Assembly (NCBI GenBank): GCA_947497905.1
Contig: CANMIH010000013.1
Span: 1-64,000 of the forward strand
Length of the DNA stretch: 64,000 bases
Origin: an uncultured Pelagimonas sp.
Lineage (GTDB): Bacteria; Pseudomonadota; Alphaproteobacteria; Rhodobacterales; Rhodobacteraceae
Direction of reading: 5' to 3'
Shown here: positions 34,901-42,945 of the stretch, piece by piece
Position numbering within the stretch: the first letter of the stretch is position 1
Layout of the letters: each line of letters opens with the position of its first letter
Program-made: the position numbers and the translations under genes
Notes under the pieces: generated by a model
The model's database searches: none
Told to the model about the DNA's origin: nothing
Seen by the model: the letters and a program-made list of their open reading frames with translations, nothing else

Positions 34901-37900
34901 CGAAACCGTGTATCAGCCTCAAGTGTCGGTGGATATTACTGGTGGTGTCATTAACCAACTGGAAGCAAACTCTGTTTTGATCTTGGGCACATCCACTGTG
35001 CCCAATGGGATTGTCACACTTGATGTTGGCGGGATTGTTGTGTCCGGTGTGACCACAGGTGCAGATGGGTCGTTCTCCGCAACCGTCGATGTCTCGGGGT
35101 TGCCAAATGATGGCCAGATCACGGCCTCCGCGTCGGTGACATTTGGAGGTGTCACCACTGCACCGGCCACGGATACAGCTACATTGGACCGCACGGCTGA
35201 TGCGGATACACCTGCAACCATGAAGATCGTCGCTATCGGTCCGGATGTTCTGGTAACCATTGCCGGGCTGGATGATGATGCCACAGCTCAGGTTACACTC
35301 AACGATGTCTTTTTAGGCGCAGCGGGCAATGGGTCCTTCACCGTGACCGGTGCAAACACGGGCAGTGTCCTTTCGGGACATCTGAATATTTCAGATGCCG
35401 CCGGGAACTCAGCGCTCGTTTTTGCGGACCCGGGGTTTGCTCCAACCATCAATCTTGTCATCCCAACGGTGACTGCCGCGAACGCAGGTTCGGTTGAAAT
35501 CACCGGGACAACAACGGCTACGGTCGGCACCATGCAGCTGACCATTTCGGATGCGGATGGCGCGACGGTTGACGTCATGCCAGCAGCGGTGACTGTTGCC
35601 GCCGATGGGACGTTCACGGTGACGGGTATTGATCTCTCTGGTCAGGTTGACGGGGCTCTGACGGTCACGGCAGTGCAAACCTACGAGGGGTTGACCTCGT
35701 CTTCGGACGACGCCGGGGTGAAAGACACCGATGCCGGTAGCGTAACAGTCACACCGTCGGGCTTTGCGATTGTGGCCGGTGAAGCAATGGTCAACATCGA
35801 TGTTTCCAACCTCGAACCAGGGGCCAGCGTGGTGGTTTCCATGACCGCTCCGGGTGAAGCTCCTGTCAGTGTGACAGCAAATGCCAATGGCACGGTGTCT
35901 GTGCCATTGGGCGGTGCAGATGGAGGTGAAACACTCAGCTTCAGCTATGTCCTGACCGATCCGGTTGGAAACACGGCTTCGGGTACCGCACCAGACGCCA
36001 TTGCTCCGCGCGTGATCAACACTGATACGGGAGAAGGCTTCCAGACGCTGCAGGCTGCAATTGATGCGGCGGCGGATGGGGAAACGCTGCAGATGGACAG
36101 CGGGCAGTTCAACGAAGATGTCACCGTCGACAAACAGCTGACCATCAAAGGCGCACAGGCAGATGTCTCGGCCAAGTTTACCCCGGGACAGCTTGATCCA
36201 AACATGGATGGGTCGCCCCGCGGGGATGAGACCGAGATCCTCGGGACCGTGACCATTGCCTCCGACGACGTGACCTTGAACGGTCTGGCACTCGAAGATC
36301 CTGATGAGCCTCTGACCTGGGACGAAAGTCTTCTGGCGGGCAATCCAGGGGCGCTTGATAACTTTACGATGATCAACACGATCATCGAAGGGTTCAAAGC
36401 CTCAGGATCGCCGACCTTCAATGCCGGATCCACCGCAACCCGGGGCAGCTATGACGGTCCTGCCGTTGCAGATGGCTGGGTGATCGAGAACAACTTCATT
36501 GGTGGGGTGACCGAGGGCAACGGTGGTGCGCTGTACCTCAGCGGTCTGTCCAATGCTTCGATTTCCGACAACATGTTCTGGCGCCCCGCCGCTGGCCATA
36601 TGTATGTGTCTTCGCTGACAGACATCGAGATTGATGGAAACTTCTTCTATCACGGTGTCCATGCGGGTGGCGCGGACTTTGACGGATTTGGCGATGAGTT
36701 CTCGGGCAACGGGTATGGTTACGGCTATGGCTACGGTGCGGGTGGCGCGCCATCGGATCCCTTCTTTGGCCGGAACTTCTGGATCGAGATGAAAGGTGAC
36801 AACGACGGTGTGATGATCACCGGCAACGATGGTCAGTTCAACTCGGGCGGCATTCAGCTTTATGGTCAGGACTTGGCCTACGACTTTGACAACATCACAA
36901 TCAGTGGCAACACCTTCCGTGATTTCGTCAATGCCGATCCGTTTGGTGTGCTGGAAGGCAACGGCAAATCGGGCTTTATGGGCGCGATCAACGTTGCGGG
37001 TCTCGATGGCAGCCAGGTTGAAAATCTGGTCATCACCGGAAACACGATCACCGGCAACGCTGATCAGATCTATTCCGACAGGGATGTCTTCAGCCTGATC
37101 GTGTTGCAGGGTGACATCGTCGGCGCAGTGATCGATGACAACATTCTGACCTGGGACACCTCCAGCACCGATATCACCACGGTCCTGCAGACGCTTGGGG
37201 CGCCAACGAGCCTGTTTGATGGTGGCTTGGGAGCCATCGGTATGTCGGGTGGCTTGAGTGGTGTTATCAATATCGAAGGCAACACCTTTTCTGAATCGGT
37301 ACCAAGCGGACCGGGAGAACCTGGGCAGGTGATTGGCGTACTTGTCTTCGCTTCAGACGCGAGTGGGACCTTCCAGGCGGAGTTGACTGAAGTCGGCAAT
37401 GACTTTAGCGGCTGGACGGATCCCAATGCCCTTGATCTGGTGTTTGTGAATATCCCAGAGGGATACACCCCACCAGAAATCAGCCTTGAAACACCCGATA
37501 CCTTTGTTTTTGCAGGTGGTGTTTTGATCCCGCTGCGTCTGGGAGACGATACCGCCAATACGCTCACAGGCACAGGGAACAACGAACTGTTCTTCGGAGC
37601 GGGGGGAGACGACGCGATCAGCCTGGGTGGTGGACAAGACATTGTGGTGGTGGATCCAAGCGATCCAGCGGCCAATGGAACGGATACCATCACAGGGTTT
37701 GACACCGGCGCGTTTGGGTCTGGTAATCCCGATGGGATCTTCTTTGCCAGCCTGTCCCAGGGGGATCTCCGCGGCGATGGTTCGGGCTCTCAGAAGATCG
37801 ATGATGTTTCCGATGCGATCAACGTCAATGCTGGGTTGCTGATCTTTGACAACAGTATGAGCGCGGCGGATGTAACAACCGTTCTGACTTCGCTTGGAGG

Positions 37901-38060
37901 GGACAGTGTTCTCTTCGCGACAAGCGATGGGGCCAACACTGAAATCGGCCTGTGGGATGGATCCTCAACATCGGATCTGGCGGTTCTCAACGGAATTGCG
38001 AACCCAAGCGATCTGGACAGCTCGCAGTTCCTGCAGTTTGCGACCTTGCCAGAGGTTTAA
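31902..38060 (+). CDS. Giant type I-secreted surface protein with Ig-like repeats and beta-helix
   Basis: A 2052-aa acidic protein. From residue 28, MKAKSLFSLGGAVLVLPLLA is a hydrophobic N-terminal segment, then a BapA-prefix-like region (GSVEVVLNSGATVVVDASNV), a poly-Gly run near 140-150, an Ala-rich helical region, and a jelly-roll 'choice-of-anchor'-like domain about 550-720. Three Ig-like repeats (about 810-1360) each end in DRTAD or a variant. A parallel beta-helix starts at FQTLQAAIDAAADGETLQM (about 1370-1850). One RTX-like turn, FFGAGGDDAISLGGGQD, and a C-terminal type I secretion-type tail follow. The ATG at 31983 is the alternative start. Adhesin or S-layer-like role inferred; Ca2+ binding likely at the RTX turn. 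Confidence 0.88.
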   Translation: MSNFHLSRESRDKNSRSILAAFRKIHEMKAKSLFSLGGAVLVLPLLAQGAEAAASLGGIEGVAGFRVLEDGSVEVVLNSGATVVVDASNVESIDGNQVIVSDVAVAELSSLAAGNGAVAGAFGNAGAAVGGLLGLGLAVGGGGGGGGGGGSTAISKTLSVIDAPLENALVFYDSNSDGNPDQSEFLGLTNAQGGIDVNYTPVDGGKFIIIPSPVVDASIYGWDSAFAATYAPDAANPIITRDVVTDNSFTQVLLANDTGAGTDQVVSPVSTLVSSGMDEAVLKQVLGLPAETDLNTLNFFEDLSSGDSAAQEAASKVAGFAAAMAKVVDAAVSAASSSGTLTEAELQQITQDAFADAGKVLAVATEGGVSLEDALEAASAVAVAGAISDGVNTDDMAAEIIAAAGGGASIDDAITTAVTTQATAGNLTSDQVDGVEEISEAVATASTAIIEIFEDAVIPTGATLDDIEELLKTSLDDATDAADAAINDAVNEQLLGVKLEADSNEATEGQVAILKGNVLANDLNEDGTALDSNTRVDSVNGLDMAEGGTTDGTSSSFVISTRDWATPERTVSVQSIDDAMGLNGVFPEARPFGSPTRGSAVIAEITVGAGDTISYDYIFASYDYIPYNDYSFFAVQNVAGGAGVVLRGETGESTAGPADVRDLKGPGYYVNAGVETNTSKSFSYTFTEAGTYKIAIGVTDVRDTIVDSKISVSNIELTPNGGTAQPVTGFTEHGNVQAEAPTVTALSETLLTGFYGTLIINETGDYIYQVGGPNAEPIAEGEVVTDNFDYTVKLPDGTLATQTLSIKVTGTADAAVDAPTILLDVSPINGADMTAAVFAGSTTNAVGETIVLTISDQDPTTSDIIISDIVVDSDGNFVTTQDVSGLTDGELSVTATVNTTNGSASSTAQAELDRTADEGGDYALTYSPAVDGITTIDVTGLDADALLTITATDGVVTETFEIAANGTGYSFDVSALNPALTWTGSAIIVDNLGNEQTFPAETVYQPQVSVDITGGVINQLEANSVLILGTSTVPNGIVTLDVGGIVVSGVTTGADGSFSATVDVSGLPNDGQITASASVTFGGVTTAPATDTATLDRTADADTPATMKIVAIGPDVLVTIAGLDDDATAQVTLNDVFLGAAGNGSFTVTGANTGSVLSGHLNISDAAGNSALVFADPGFAPTINLVIPTVTAANAGSVEITGTTTATVGTMQLTISDADGATVDVMPAAVTVAADGTFTVTGIDLSGQVDGALTVTAVQTYEGLTSSSDDAGVKDTDAGSVTVTPSGFAIVAGEAMVNIDVSNLEPGASVVVSMTAPGEAPVSVTANANGTVSVPLGGADGGETLSFSYVLTDPVGNTASGTAPDAIAPRVINTDTGEGFQTLQAAIDAAADGETLQMDSGQFNEDVTVDKQLTIKGAQADVSAKFTPGQLDPNMDGSPRGDETEILGTVTIASDDVTLNGLALEDPDEPLTWDESLLAGNPGALDNFTMINTIIEGFKASGSPTFNAGSTATRGSYDGPAVADGWVIENNFIGGVTEGNGGALYLSGLSNASISDNMFWRPAAGHMYVSSLTDIEIDGNFFYHGVHAGGADFDGFGDEFSGNGYGYGYGYGAGGAPSDPFFGRNFWIEMKGDNDGVMITGNDGQFNSGGIQLYGQDLAYDFDNITISGNTFRDFVNADPFGVLEGNGKSGFMGAINVAGLDGSQVENLVITGNTITGNADQIYSDRDVFSLIVLQGDIVGAVIDDNILTWDTSSTDITTVLQTLGAPTSLFDGGLGAIGMSGGLSGVINIEGNTFSESVPSGPGEPGQVIGVLVFASDASGTFQAELTEVGNDFSGWTDPNALDLVFVNIPEGYTPPEISLETPDTFVFAGGVLIPLRLGDDTANTLTGTGNNELFFGAGGDDAISLGGGQDIVVVDPSDPAANGTDTITGFDTGAFGSGNPDGIFFASLSQGDLRGDGSGSQKIDDVSDAINVNAGLLIFDNSMSAADVTTVLTSLGGDSVLFATSDGANTEIGLWDGSSTSDLAVLNGIANPSDLDSSQFLQFATLPEV

Positions 38061-38069
38061 AATCAATCA

Positions 38070-38104
38070 CCTGCGCCGGATATTGTCCGGCGCAGGTTTC
38101 TTTT
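38070..38104 (+). terminator. Strong hairpin terminator after the giant surface protein
   Basis: A perfect 11-bp stem CCTGCGCCGGA/TCCGGCGCAGG with a 5-nt loop is followed by TTTCTTTT. It starts 10 bp after the stop codon and ends directly before the CAGGAGG of the next gene, so read-through would be needed for co-transcription of that gene. Confidence 0.88.
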
Positions 38105-38118
38105 CAGGAGGTCATTTT

Positions 38119-38985
38119 TTGTCCACGTCATTGAACCTGTGGGGTCAGTCCGTTTTGGGATTGGCCCTAACCGCATTTTTAGCGCCCGCCTCTGTCAACG
38201 CGCAGACTGCCACCATTAGTGGCGAAGATTATCTGGCTTATTTATCCTCACTAACGTCACAGACGTCCGCCACCAGCCGGACCCGCACCCGTGGTGCAAG
38301 TACGGTGGGGGTGCCAAGCGGCTTTACCCTCGCGAAAAATATGGGGTTTGCGGCGGTTGCGTTATCCGATCGCCGCGAACGTACTGCGACGCGAGAGGCG
38401 GATGGCTCATTTGCCTTTGGTGTCGGATTTGGAGACGCGCGTAAGTCTGTCGGCTTCGAAGCGATTGTCGGCTTGAGCAGCGTCGGCGCGGGGGTCGGTA
38501 GCAAATTCGACCTTGGTGACTTTGGGGATTCCGGCTCTCTCAACTTCAAGCTTTCGCGTGAAGTTACGTCCATTTTCGATGGGGAAATTGCAAGCGTGGC
38601 CTTTGGTGTAGGGCGAGCTGTGCGCTGGGGGGATATGACGAATGAAGACCCCAATTACTACCTGGCCTATTCCAGCACCTTTGCGGTGCCGATGTCCGAG
38701 TATCGCGACATGTCAGGGCTTTTGACCTTCGGCGTTGGCTCGGCGATCGGCACTCAGGAAGACAAATCCGGGGCGTTTCTGGGCGTTGGCCTGGGCGTGA
38801 CCGATTGGCTTTCGGTGGGGGGATCTTGGTATGGAGACGAGTTCACCGCAGGTGTGTCGTCGACAATCGATCTGCGCAAAGATCTGAGCCTTCAGGTCGG
38901 GGTGAGCTATGGCGACGTGACGAAAAAGAATTCAGATGGGCGGTGGAACCTGACCTTCGCCTTGGTGGATGCCAAACTTTTTTAA
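38119..38985 (+). CDS. Putative outer-membrane beta-barrel protein
   Basis: A 288-aa exported protein. I start at the TTG at 38119 because a strong CAGGAGG lies seven bases upstream and the result is a clean signal peptide, MSTSLNLWGQSVLGLALTAF, with cleavage near VNA/QT. After a Ser/Thr/Arg-rich linker (about residues 55-65), the body consists of short alternating strands with Gly turns (FGVGFGDARKSVGFEAIVGL, LSLQVGVSYGDV) and ends in Phe, as outer-membrane barrels do. Family not recognised. Position directly after the giant secreted protein suggests an anchoring or export-related role. Confidence 0.72.
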   Translation: MSTSLNLWGQSVLGLALTAFLAPASVNAQTATISGEDYLAYLSSLTSQTSATSRTRTRGASTVGVPSGFTLAKNMGFAAVALSDRRERTATREADGSFAFGVGFGDARKSVGFEAIVGLSSVGAGVGSKFDLGDFGDSGSLNFKLSREVTSIFDGEIASVAFGVGRAVRWGDMTNEDPNYYLAYSSTFAVPMSEYRDMSGLLTFGVGSAIGTQEDKSGAFLGVGLGVTDWLSVGGSWYGDEFTAGVSSTIDLRKDLSLQVGVSYGDVTKKNSDGRWNLTFALVDAKLF

Positions 38986-39007
38986 CTCAAGGAAGGAAAC
39001 CCAAGTT

Positions 39008-39472
39008 ATGCGACAGTTGATTTCCATTGTGACAGCAGGGGTGCTGGCAGGTCCGGCTCTTGCGGGGCAGATCGCCGTTGTGACCCCTCCAAACATTGTT
39101 GTGCCGACCCCAAGCCCGGTTGTCGCGCCTCCCGCACCGGCACCCACCGTTCCCCCTGTGGTCGCAGCCCCGGTGACGCCAGTGACGCAACCCGCGTCTC
39201 CAGCCGTAACACCGGGCGTCGCCACGCCTGGGGCGACACCGGGCGCCACACCCAGAGCAAGACAGGTCGCGATTGCGCCTTCCGTTGGAGGGGGCAGTTC
39301 CGTGCCGCTGACCTCAGTCCAGAGCTTTAATGTCGGCAGTCTTTCAACTCCTCAGGCGCAGGAAGCTGTGGGTCTGATCCAGCAGGCTCTGAGATCTGGC
39401 AATCTCAGCCGCGCAGAGCGACAGGTTCTGACAGGTCAGCTTGGCCAGCTTCGGGCACAGCTGGGTCAGTAA
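39008..39472 (+). CDS. Small exported Pro/Ala/Thr-rich protein
   Basis: A 154-aa protein with signal peptide MRQLISIVTAGVLAGPALAG. A stretch rich in Pro, Val, Ala and Thr follows (residues 25-85, with PTPSPVVAPPAPAPTVPPVV), then a helical C-terminus (TPQAQEAVGLIQQALRSGN, LTGQLGQLRAQLGQ). The start follows AAGGAAA; an ATG 39 bp upstream lacks a signal sequence. No family recognised. The Pro-rich part could span the cell wall, and the gene sits between the surface-protein genes and their secretion system. Confidence 0.7.
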   Translation: MRQLISIVTAGVLAGPALAGQIAVVTPPNIVVPTPSPVVAPPAPAPTVPPVVAAPVTPVTQPASPAVTPGVATPGATPGATPRARQVAIAPSVGGGSSVPLTSVQSFNVGSLSTPQAQEAVGLIQQALRSGNLSRAERQVLTGQLGQLRAQLGQ

Positions 39473-39506
39473 TCGTCTGTGATCTGAGGCAATCCGTGCG
39501 CCTGAT

Positions 39507-39535
39507 CAGGCCTTTCGCTATTCGCGGAAGGCCTG
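39507..39535. terminator. Convergent terminator between the Pro-rich protein gene and hlyD
   Basis: Inverted repeat CAGGCCTT/AAGGCCTG with additional inner pairs CGC/GCG lies in the 45-bp convergent gap. It overlaps the last codons and stop of hlyD (39518). The plus-strand side is followed by TTCTTTG. Confidence 0.7.
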
Positions 39536-40822
39536 TTCTTTGACTTTGATGACCGGTCGAGTGATGTAGTCCATCACAGTTTTGCGCCCGGCCAGAATAT
39601 CGACCTGCGCAATCATGCCCGGCATAATCTGCACCGCTTCTCCCGCCGCGTCCAAGATGGTGGTATCGGTGCGAATTTCTGCGACAAACACCTCTTCTTC
39701 GCTGCGCTGCGAGCGCTGGATCGTATCCGCGCCGATCCGCACGATCTCGCCGTTCAGCCCGCCATATCGGGCAAAGTCATAGGCGGTGATTTTCACCTTT
39801 ACCTGTTGTCCGGGATAGATAAAGGCAATGTCATTGGGCAGAATATAGGCCTCGACCAGAAGGCTGTCATCCAGGGGCACAAGCTCGACAAGCTCATCCC
39901 CGGCGCGGGCGGTGCTGCCAATGGTGGTGCGGTGAATGCGGTTGACGATGCCGCGTACATGGGCATGGATCTGCGCCCGGTCGGCCCGCTGTTCCAAAGC
40001 AGGTAGGCTGGCTTTGAGCGCAGCCAGCTCTGCGGTGGAAATGGCCAATTCGGTCAGGGCATCCGCTTTGTACCGGCGCCGTTGCGCCGCGATCTTTTCG
40101 TCAATCTCGGCCAGAGCGGCGTCAATCCCGTCAATCGAGGCCTGCGCCTGCACCTTGCGACCTTCCCATTCGGCTTCATTGCGGCGCAGTGACAAAAGGG
40201 TGGTTTGCGGTTCAATTCCGCGCTCAACCAACGGTTCCATCATGGCGCGTTCTTCTTTCAGCACTTCGATGGTCAGCTTGGCCGTTTCGAAATCAACCAG
40301 AAAGGCTTTGTGGTCGTTTTCACGCTGGCTGCGCTGATTGTCCAAAATGGCAATTTCGGTGGCCAGAGCGTCCAATCGTCCGCGATAGAGCGCGGCCTCG
40401 GATTTGACGACATCTGCGGCTTTGACCACCAGATCCTCGTCAAACAGCAGGTCCCCTCCGCCAATTTCGGTTTCAAGGCGCTGGATACGGGCCATCAACC
40501 CAAAGGCGCGTTGCATTTCCTGATCGAGCTTGGAGGTCAGTTGGACTCCATCCAGCTCCATCAACAAGGTGCCTTTTTCAACGATTTCACCTTCCGAAAC
40601 ATGCAGTGTTTTCAGAACACCGTTTTCCGCTGCTTCAATGACCTGTACATCGCCCGAGGGCACAATCCGCCCATCCGCCCGGGTGACATCATCGATCTCG
40701 GTCAATGCGGCCCAGGCGCCGGCTGCGCCCAAAAACAGTATGATCGCCAGCAACAGCAGACTGTTGCGCAGGGGTGAACGGCCCTTCATGGAACGGGCCA
40801 ATGCGTCAAAATCCTGGCTCAT
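39518..40822 (-). CDS. hlyD: Type I secretion membrane-fusion protein (HlyD family)
   Basis: A 434-aa periplasmic adaptor with one N-terminal membrane helix (about residues 20-40, LLLLAIILFLGAAGAWAAL). A lipoyl/barrel-sandwich half follows (GRIVPSGDVQVIEAAENGVL, VSEGEIVEKGTLLMELDG), then a long coiled coil (about 150-280) and the second half with IHAHVRGIVNRIHRTTIGS. It bridges the ABC transporter and TolC-type channel. It starts by ATGA overlap with the ABC gene. It is SapE/LapC-like by position. Confidence 0.94.
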   Translation of the reverse strand: MSQDFDALARSMKGRSPLRNSLLLLAIILFLGAAGAWAALTEIDDVTRADGRIVPSGDVQVIEAAENGVLKTLHVSEGEIVEKGTLLMELDGVQLTSKLDQEMQRAFGLMARIQRLETEIGGGDLLFDEDLVVKAADVVKSEAALYRGRLDALATEIAILDNQRSQRENDHKAFLVDFETAKLTIEVLKEERAMMEPLVERGIEPQTTLLSLRRNEAEWEGRKVQAQASIDGIDAALAEIDEKIAAQRRRYKADALTELAISTAELAALKASLPALEQRADRAQIHAHVRGIVNRIHRTTIGSTARAGDELVELVPLDDSLLVEAYILPNDIAFIYPGQQVKVKITAYDFARYGGLNGEIVRIGADTIQRSQRSEEEVFVAEIRTDTTILDAAGEAVQIMPGMIAQVDILAGRKTVMDYITRPVIKVKEQAFRE

Positions 40823-42945
40823 GAGCTGGCCTCTTTCTGGGGTGCACCGCGCTGCAGGATCGATTTGGGTCCGTCAGCCTGAATTTTGCCGTCGCCAATG
40901 ACAATCACGCGGTCTACCAGATCCAGAAGGCTGGTTCTGTGCGTGATGATCACCATGGTGCTGTCCTGCATCTGGGTTTTGATATTGTTGATGACCTCAG
41001 CTTCTTTCTGCACATCCATCGCGCTGGTGGGTTCATCCAGAAGAAGCATGGGCGGCGCACCGACAAGCGCACGGGCGAGGGTGATGGCCTGTTTTTGCCC
41101 CCCCGACAGGCCTTCGCCCTTTTCGCCTAGCGGCATGTCATAACCCGCCGGGTGCCGGGCGGCGAACTCTTCCACACCGGCGATACGTGACGCCCGCAAG
41201 ATTTCCTCGTCACTTGGGCGGATGCCGCCGATTGAGATGTTGTCGCGCAGCGTGCCGGAAAATAGCCAGACATCCTGAAGCACGGATCCGACGTTGCGCC
41301 GCAGGTCGCCGGGATCAATCTGGCGAATGTCCACGCCATCAACCCGAACTGCGCCTTTTGACGGTTGATACAGCCCCAGCAACATGCGCGCGATGGTGCT
41401 TTTGCCCGATCCGATGCGGCCCAGAATAGCGACCTTTTCCCCCTGCTTGATGGTAAAGGACACACCTTTGAGCGTTTCAACCAGTTGATCGGGGTAAGTG
41501 AAATGCACATCCTCAAAGGTGATATCGCCTTTGAGGGTGGGGCGCGAAATCCAGTTGCGATCGTCGGGGCGTTCTGAGGCGGACTGCATCATCTCGTTGA
41601 GATTGCGATACGAGCTGCGCACCTGATTGACCCGCGTCAGGGTCTGGGCGAGCTGCGCCAAGGGTGCCAGACAGCGCCCGGTGAGGATCACCGCAGCAAT
41701 CAAGGCCCCCATGCTGGTGACACCTTCCGAGATGAGGAATACCCCGTAGAAGATGATCATCACCTGCGCCGCTTGCTGGGTGAAGGCGGTGGCATTGAGC
41801 GCAAACTGTGTCAGCGCCCGGCTTTTGCCGCTGTGCTGGGCCTGTTTGCTGATGGATTCTTCCCAACGCGCCCGCATATAGCGCGCGGCCCCCGAGGATT
41901 TGATGGTCTCAAGCCCGGTGATGGTTTCGATCAGGACGGCCTGTTTCGACTGACCATCCTGCGCGGAACGATCTGCGAGACGACGCAGGAAAGGCTGGAC
42001 CAGCATGCCAATCACCAGAACCAGAGGCACCGCGATGGCCGGGATCAGTGCCAGTGGCCCACCAATCAGATGGATCACAAAGATGAACATGACAATGAAC
42101 GGCAGGTCGACCACCGCAACAATACTTGCCGAGGTGAAGAAATCCCGCACCGTCTCAAACTCGCGCAGCGTATTGGCCATGGCCCCGGTTGAGCCTTTGC
42201 GCTCGGCCATTTGTAGATCGAGGAGTTGGTCAAATATCCGCCGCCCCATCAGCAGGTCGGCCTTTTCACCGGCTTTGTCGATAAATCCTGCCCGCATCAT
42301 CTTGATCAGGAAGTCAAAGATCAGGGCGATGGCGATGCCGCTTGTCAAAGCCACCAGAGATTCCATGGCCTCATTCGGCAGGATGCGGTCGTAGACCACC
42401 ATGGTGAAAATCGAAGTCGAGAGCCCAAGAATTGAAGTCAGGATCGCGGCCAGAACCACCTGAAGATATGACCAGCGGTTGGCAGCCATCGCCGACCAGA
42501 ACCAATGTCCGCGCGTGGTTTTGCGGTGCGTCAGGTCTTCGCTGAAATCTGCACGCAGCAACAGGGCATAGCCGGAATAGGCATCTTTCAGTTTCTCGCG
42601 CGAAATCTCTCCAAGCGTGTCCCCAAGCTCGGGGTCGTAGACCACATAGGTCTTTTTGCGCACCTTGTGCAGGACAACCGCTCGGTCGTTGTCCAGAAAC
42701 AGGATGGCCGGGGTCAGGCTGTCGTCAAACGTACTGAGTTTGCGTTTGCCAAAGCCGGCCTGCACACCCGCCCGTTCGGCCACCTGCAGGGCATCGGGAA
42801 CTGACAGAAAGCCTTTGGGGTCCGAGATGGCAGAAAACAGCGCCGCATGGGTGATCGGGCGATCAAGTTCAGAGGTGACATGCAGCAGACAGGCTTCGAG
42901 CGCAGACAGGGCACGGTCGGGGATCAGGGACAGGTCAGGAGTCAT
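40819..42945 (-). CDS. Type I secretion ABC transporter with C39-like domain (LapB/SapD type)
   Basis: A 708-aa fused permease-ATPase. Residues 1-120 form a C39 peptidase-like domain without the catalytic Cys (VLHKVRKKTYVVYDPELGD), typical of exporters of large non-processed adhesins. The membrane domain spans about 150-430. The ATPase has Walker A LGRIGSGKSTIARMLLGLY, signature LSGGQKQAITLARALV, and Walker B PPMLLLDEPTSAMD. It is coupled by ATGA to both tolC upstream and hlyD downstream. The likely substrate is the giant surface protein encoded convergently. Confidence 0.95.
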   Translation of the reverse strand: MTPDLSLIPDRALSALEACLLHVTSELDRPITHAALFSAISDPKGFLSVPDALQVAERAGVQAGFGKRKLSTFDDSLTPAILFLDNDRAVVLHKVRKKTYVVYDPELGDTLGEISREKLKDAYSGYALLLRADFSEDLTHRKTTRGHWFWSAMAANRWSYLQVVLAAILTSILGLSTSIFTMVVYDRILPNEAMESLVALTSGIAIALIFDFLIKMMRAGFIDKAGEKADLLMGRRIFDQLLDLQMAERKGSTGAMANTLREFETVRDFFTSASIVAVVDLPFIVMFIFVIHLIGGPLALIPAIAVPLVLVIGMLVQPFLRRLADRSAQDGQSKQAVLIETITGLETIKSSGAARYMRARWEESISKQAQHSGKSRALTQFALNATAFTQQAAQVMIIFYGVFLISEGVTSMGALIAAVILTGRCLAPLAQLAQTLTRVNQVRSSYRNLNEMMQSASERPDDRNWISRPTLKGDITFEDVHFTYPDQLVETLKGVSFTIKQGEKVAILGRIGSGKSTIARMLLGLYQPSKGAVRVDGVDIRQIDPGDLRRNVGSVLQDVWLFSGTLRDNISIGGIRPSDEEILRASRIAGVEEFAARHPAGYDMPLGEKGEGLSGGQKQAITLARALVGAPPMLLLDEPTSAMDVQKEAEVINNIKTQMQDSTMVIITHRTSLLDLVDRVIVIGDGKIQADGPKSILQRGAPQKEASS

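Noticed and set aside
38119-38121. Longer frame for the barrel protein starting at 37894
   Set aside because: It would begin inside the surface-protein gene and cross its terminator; the TTG at 38119 with CAGGAGG gives a proper signal peptide.
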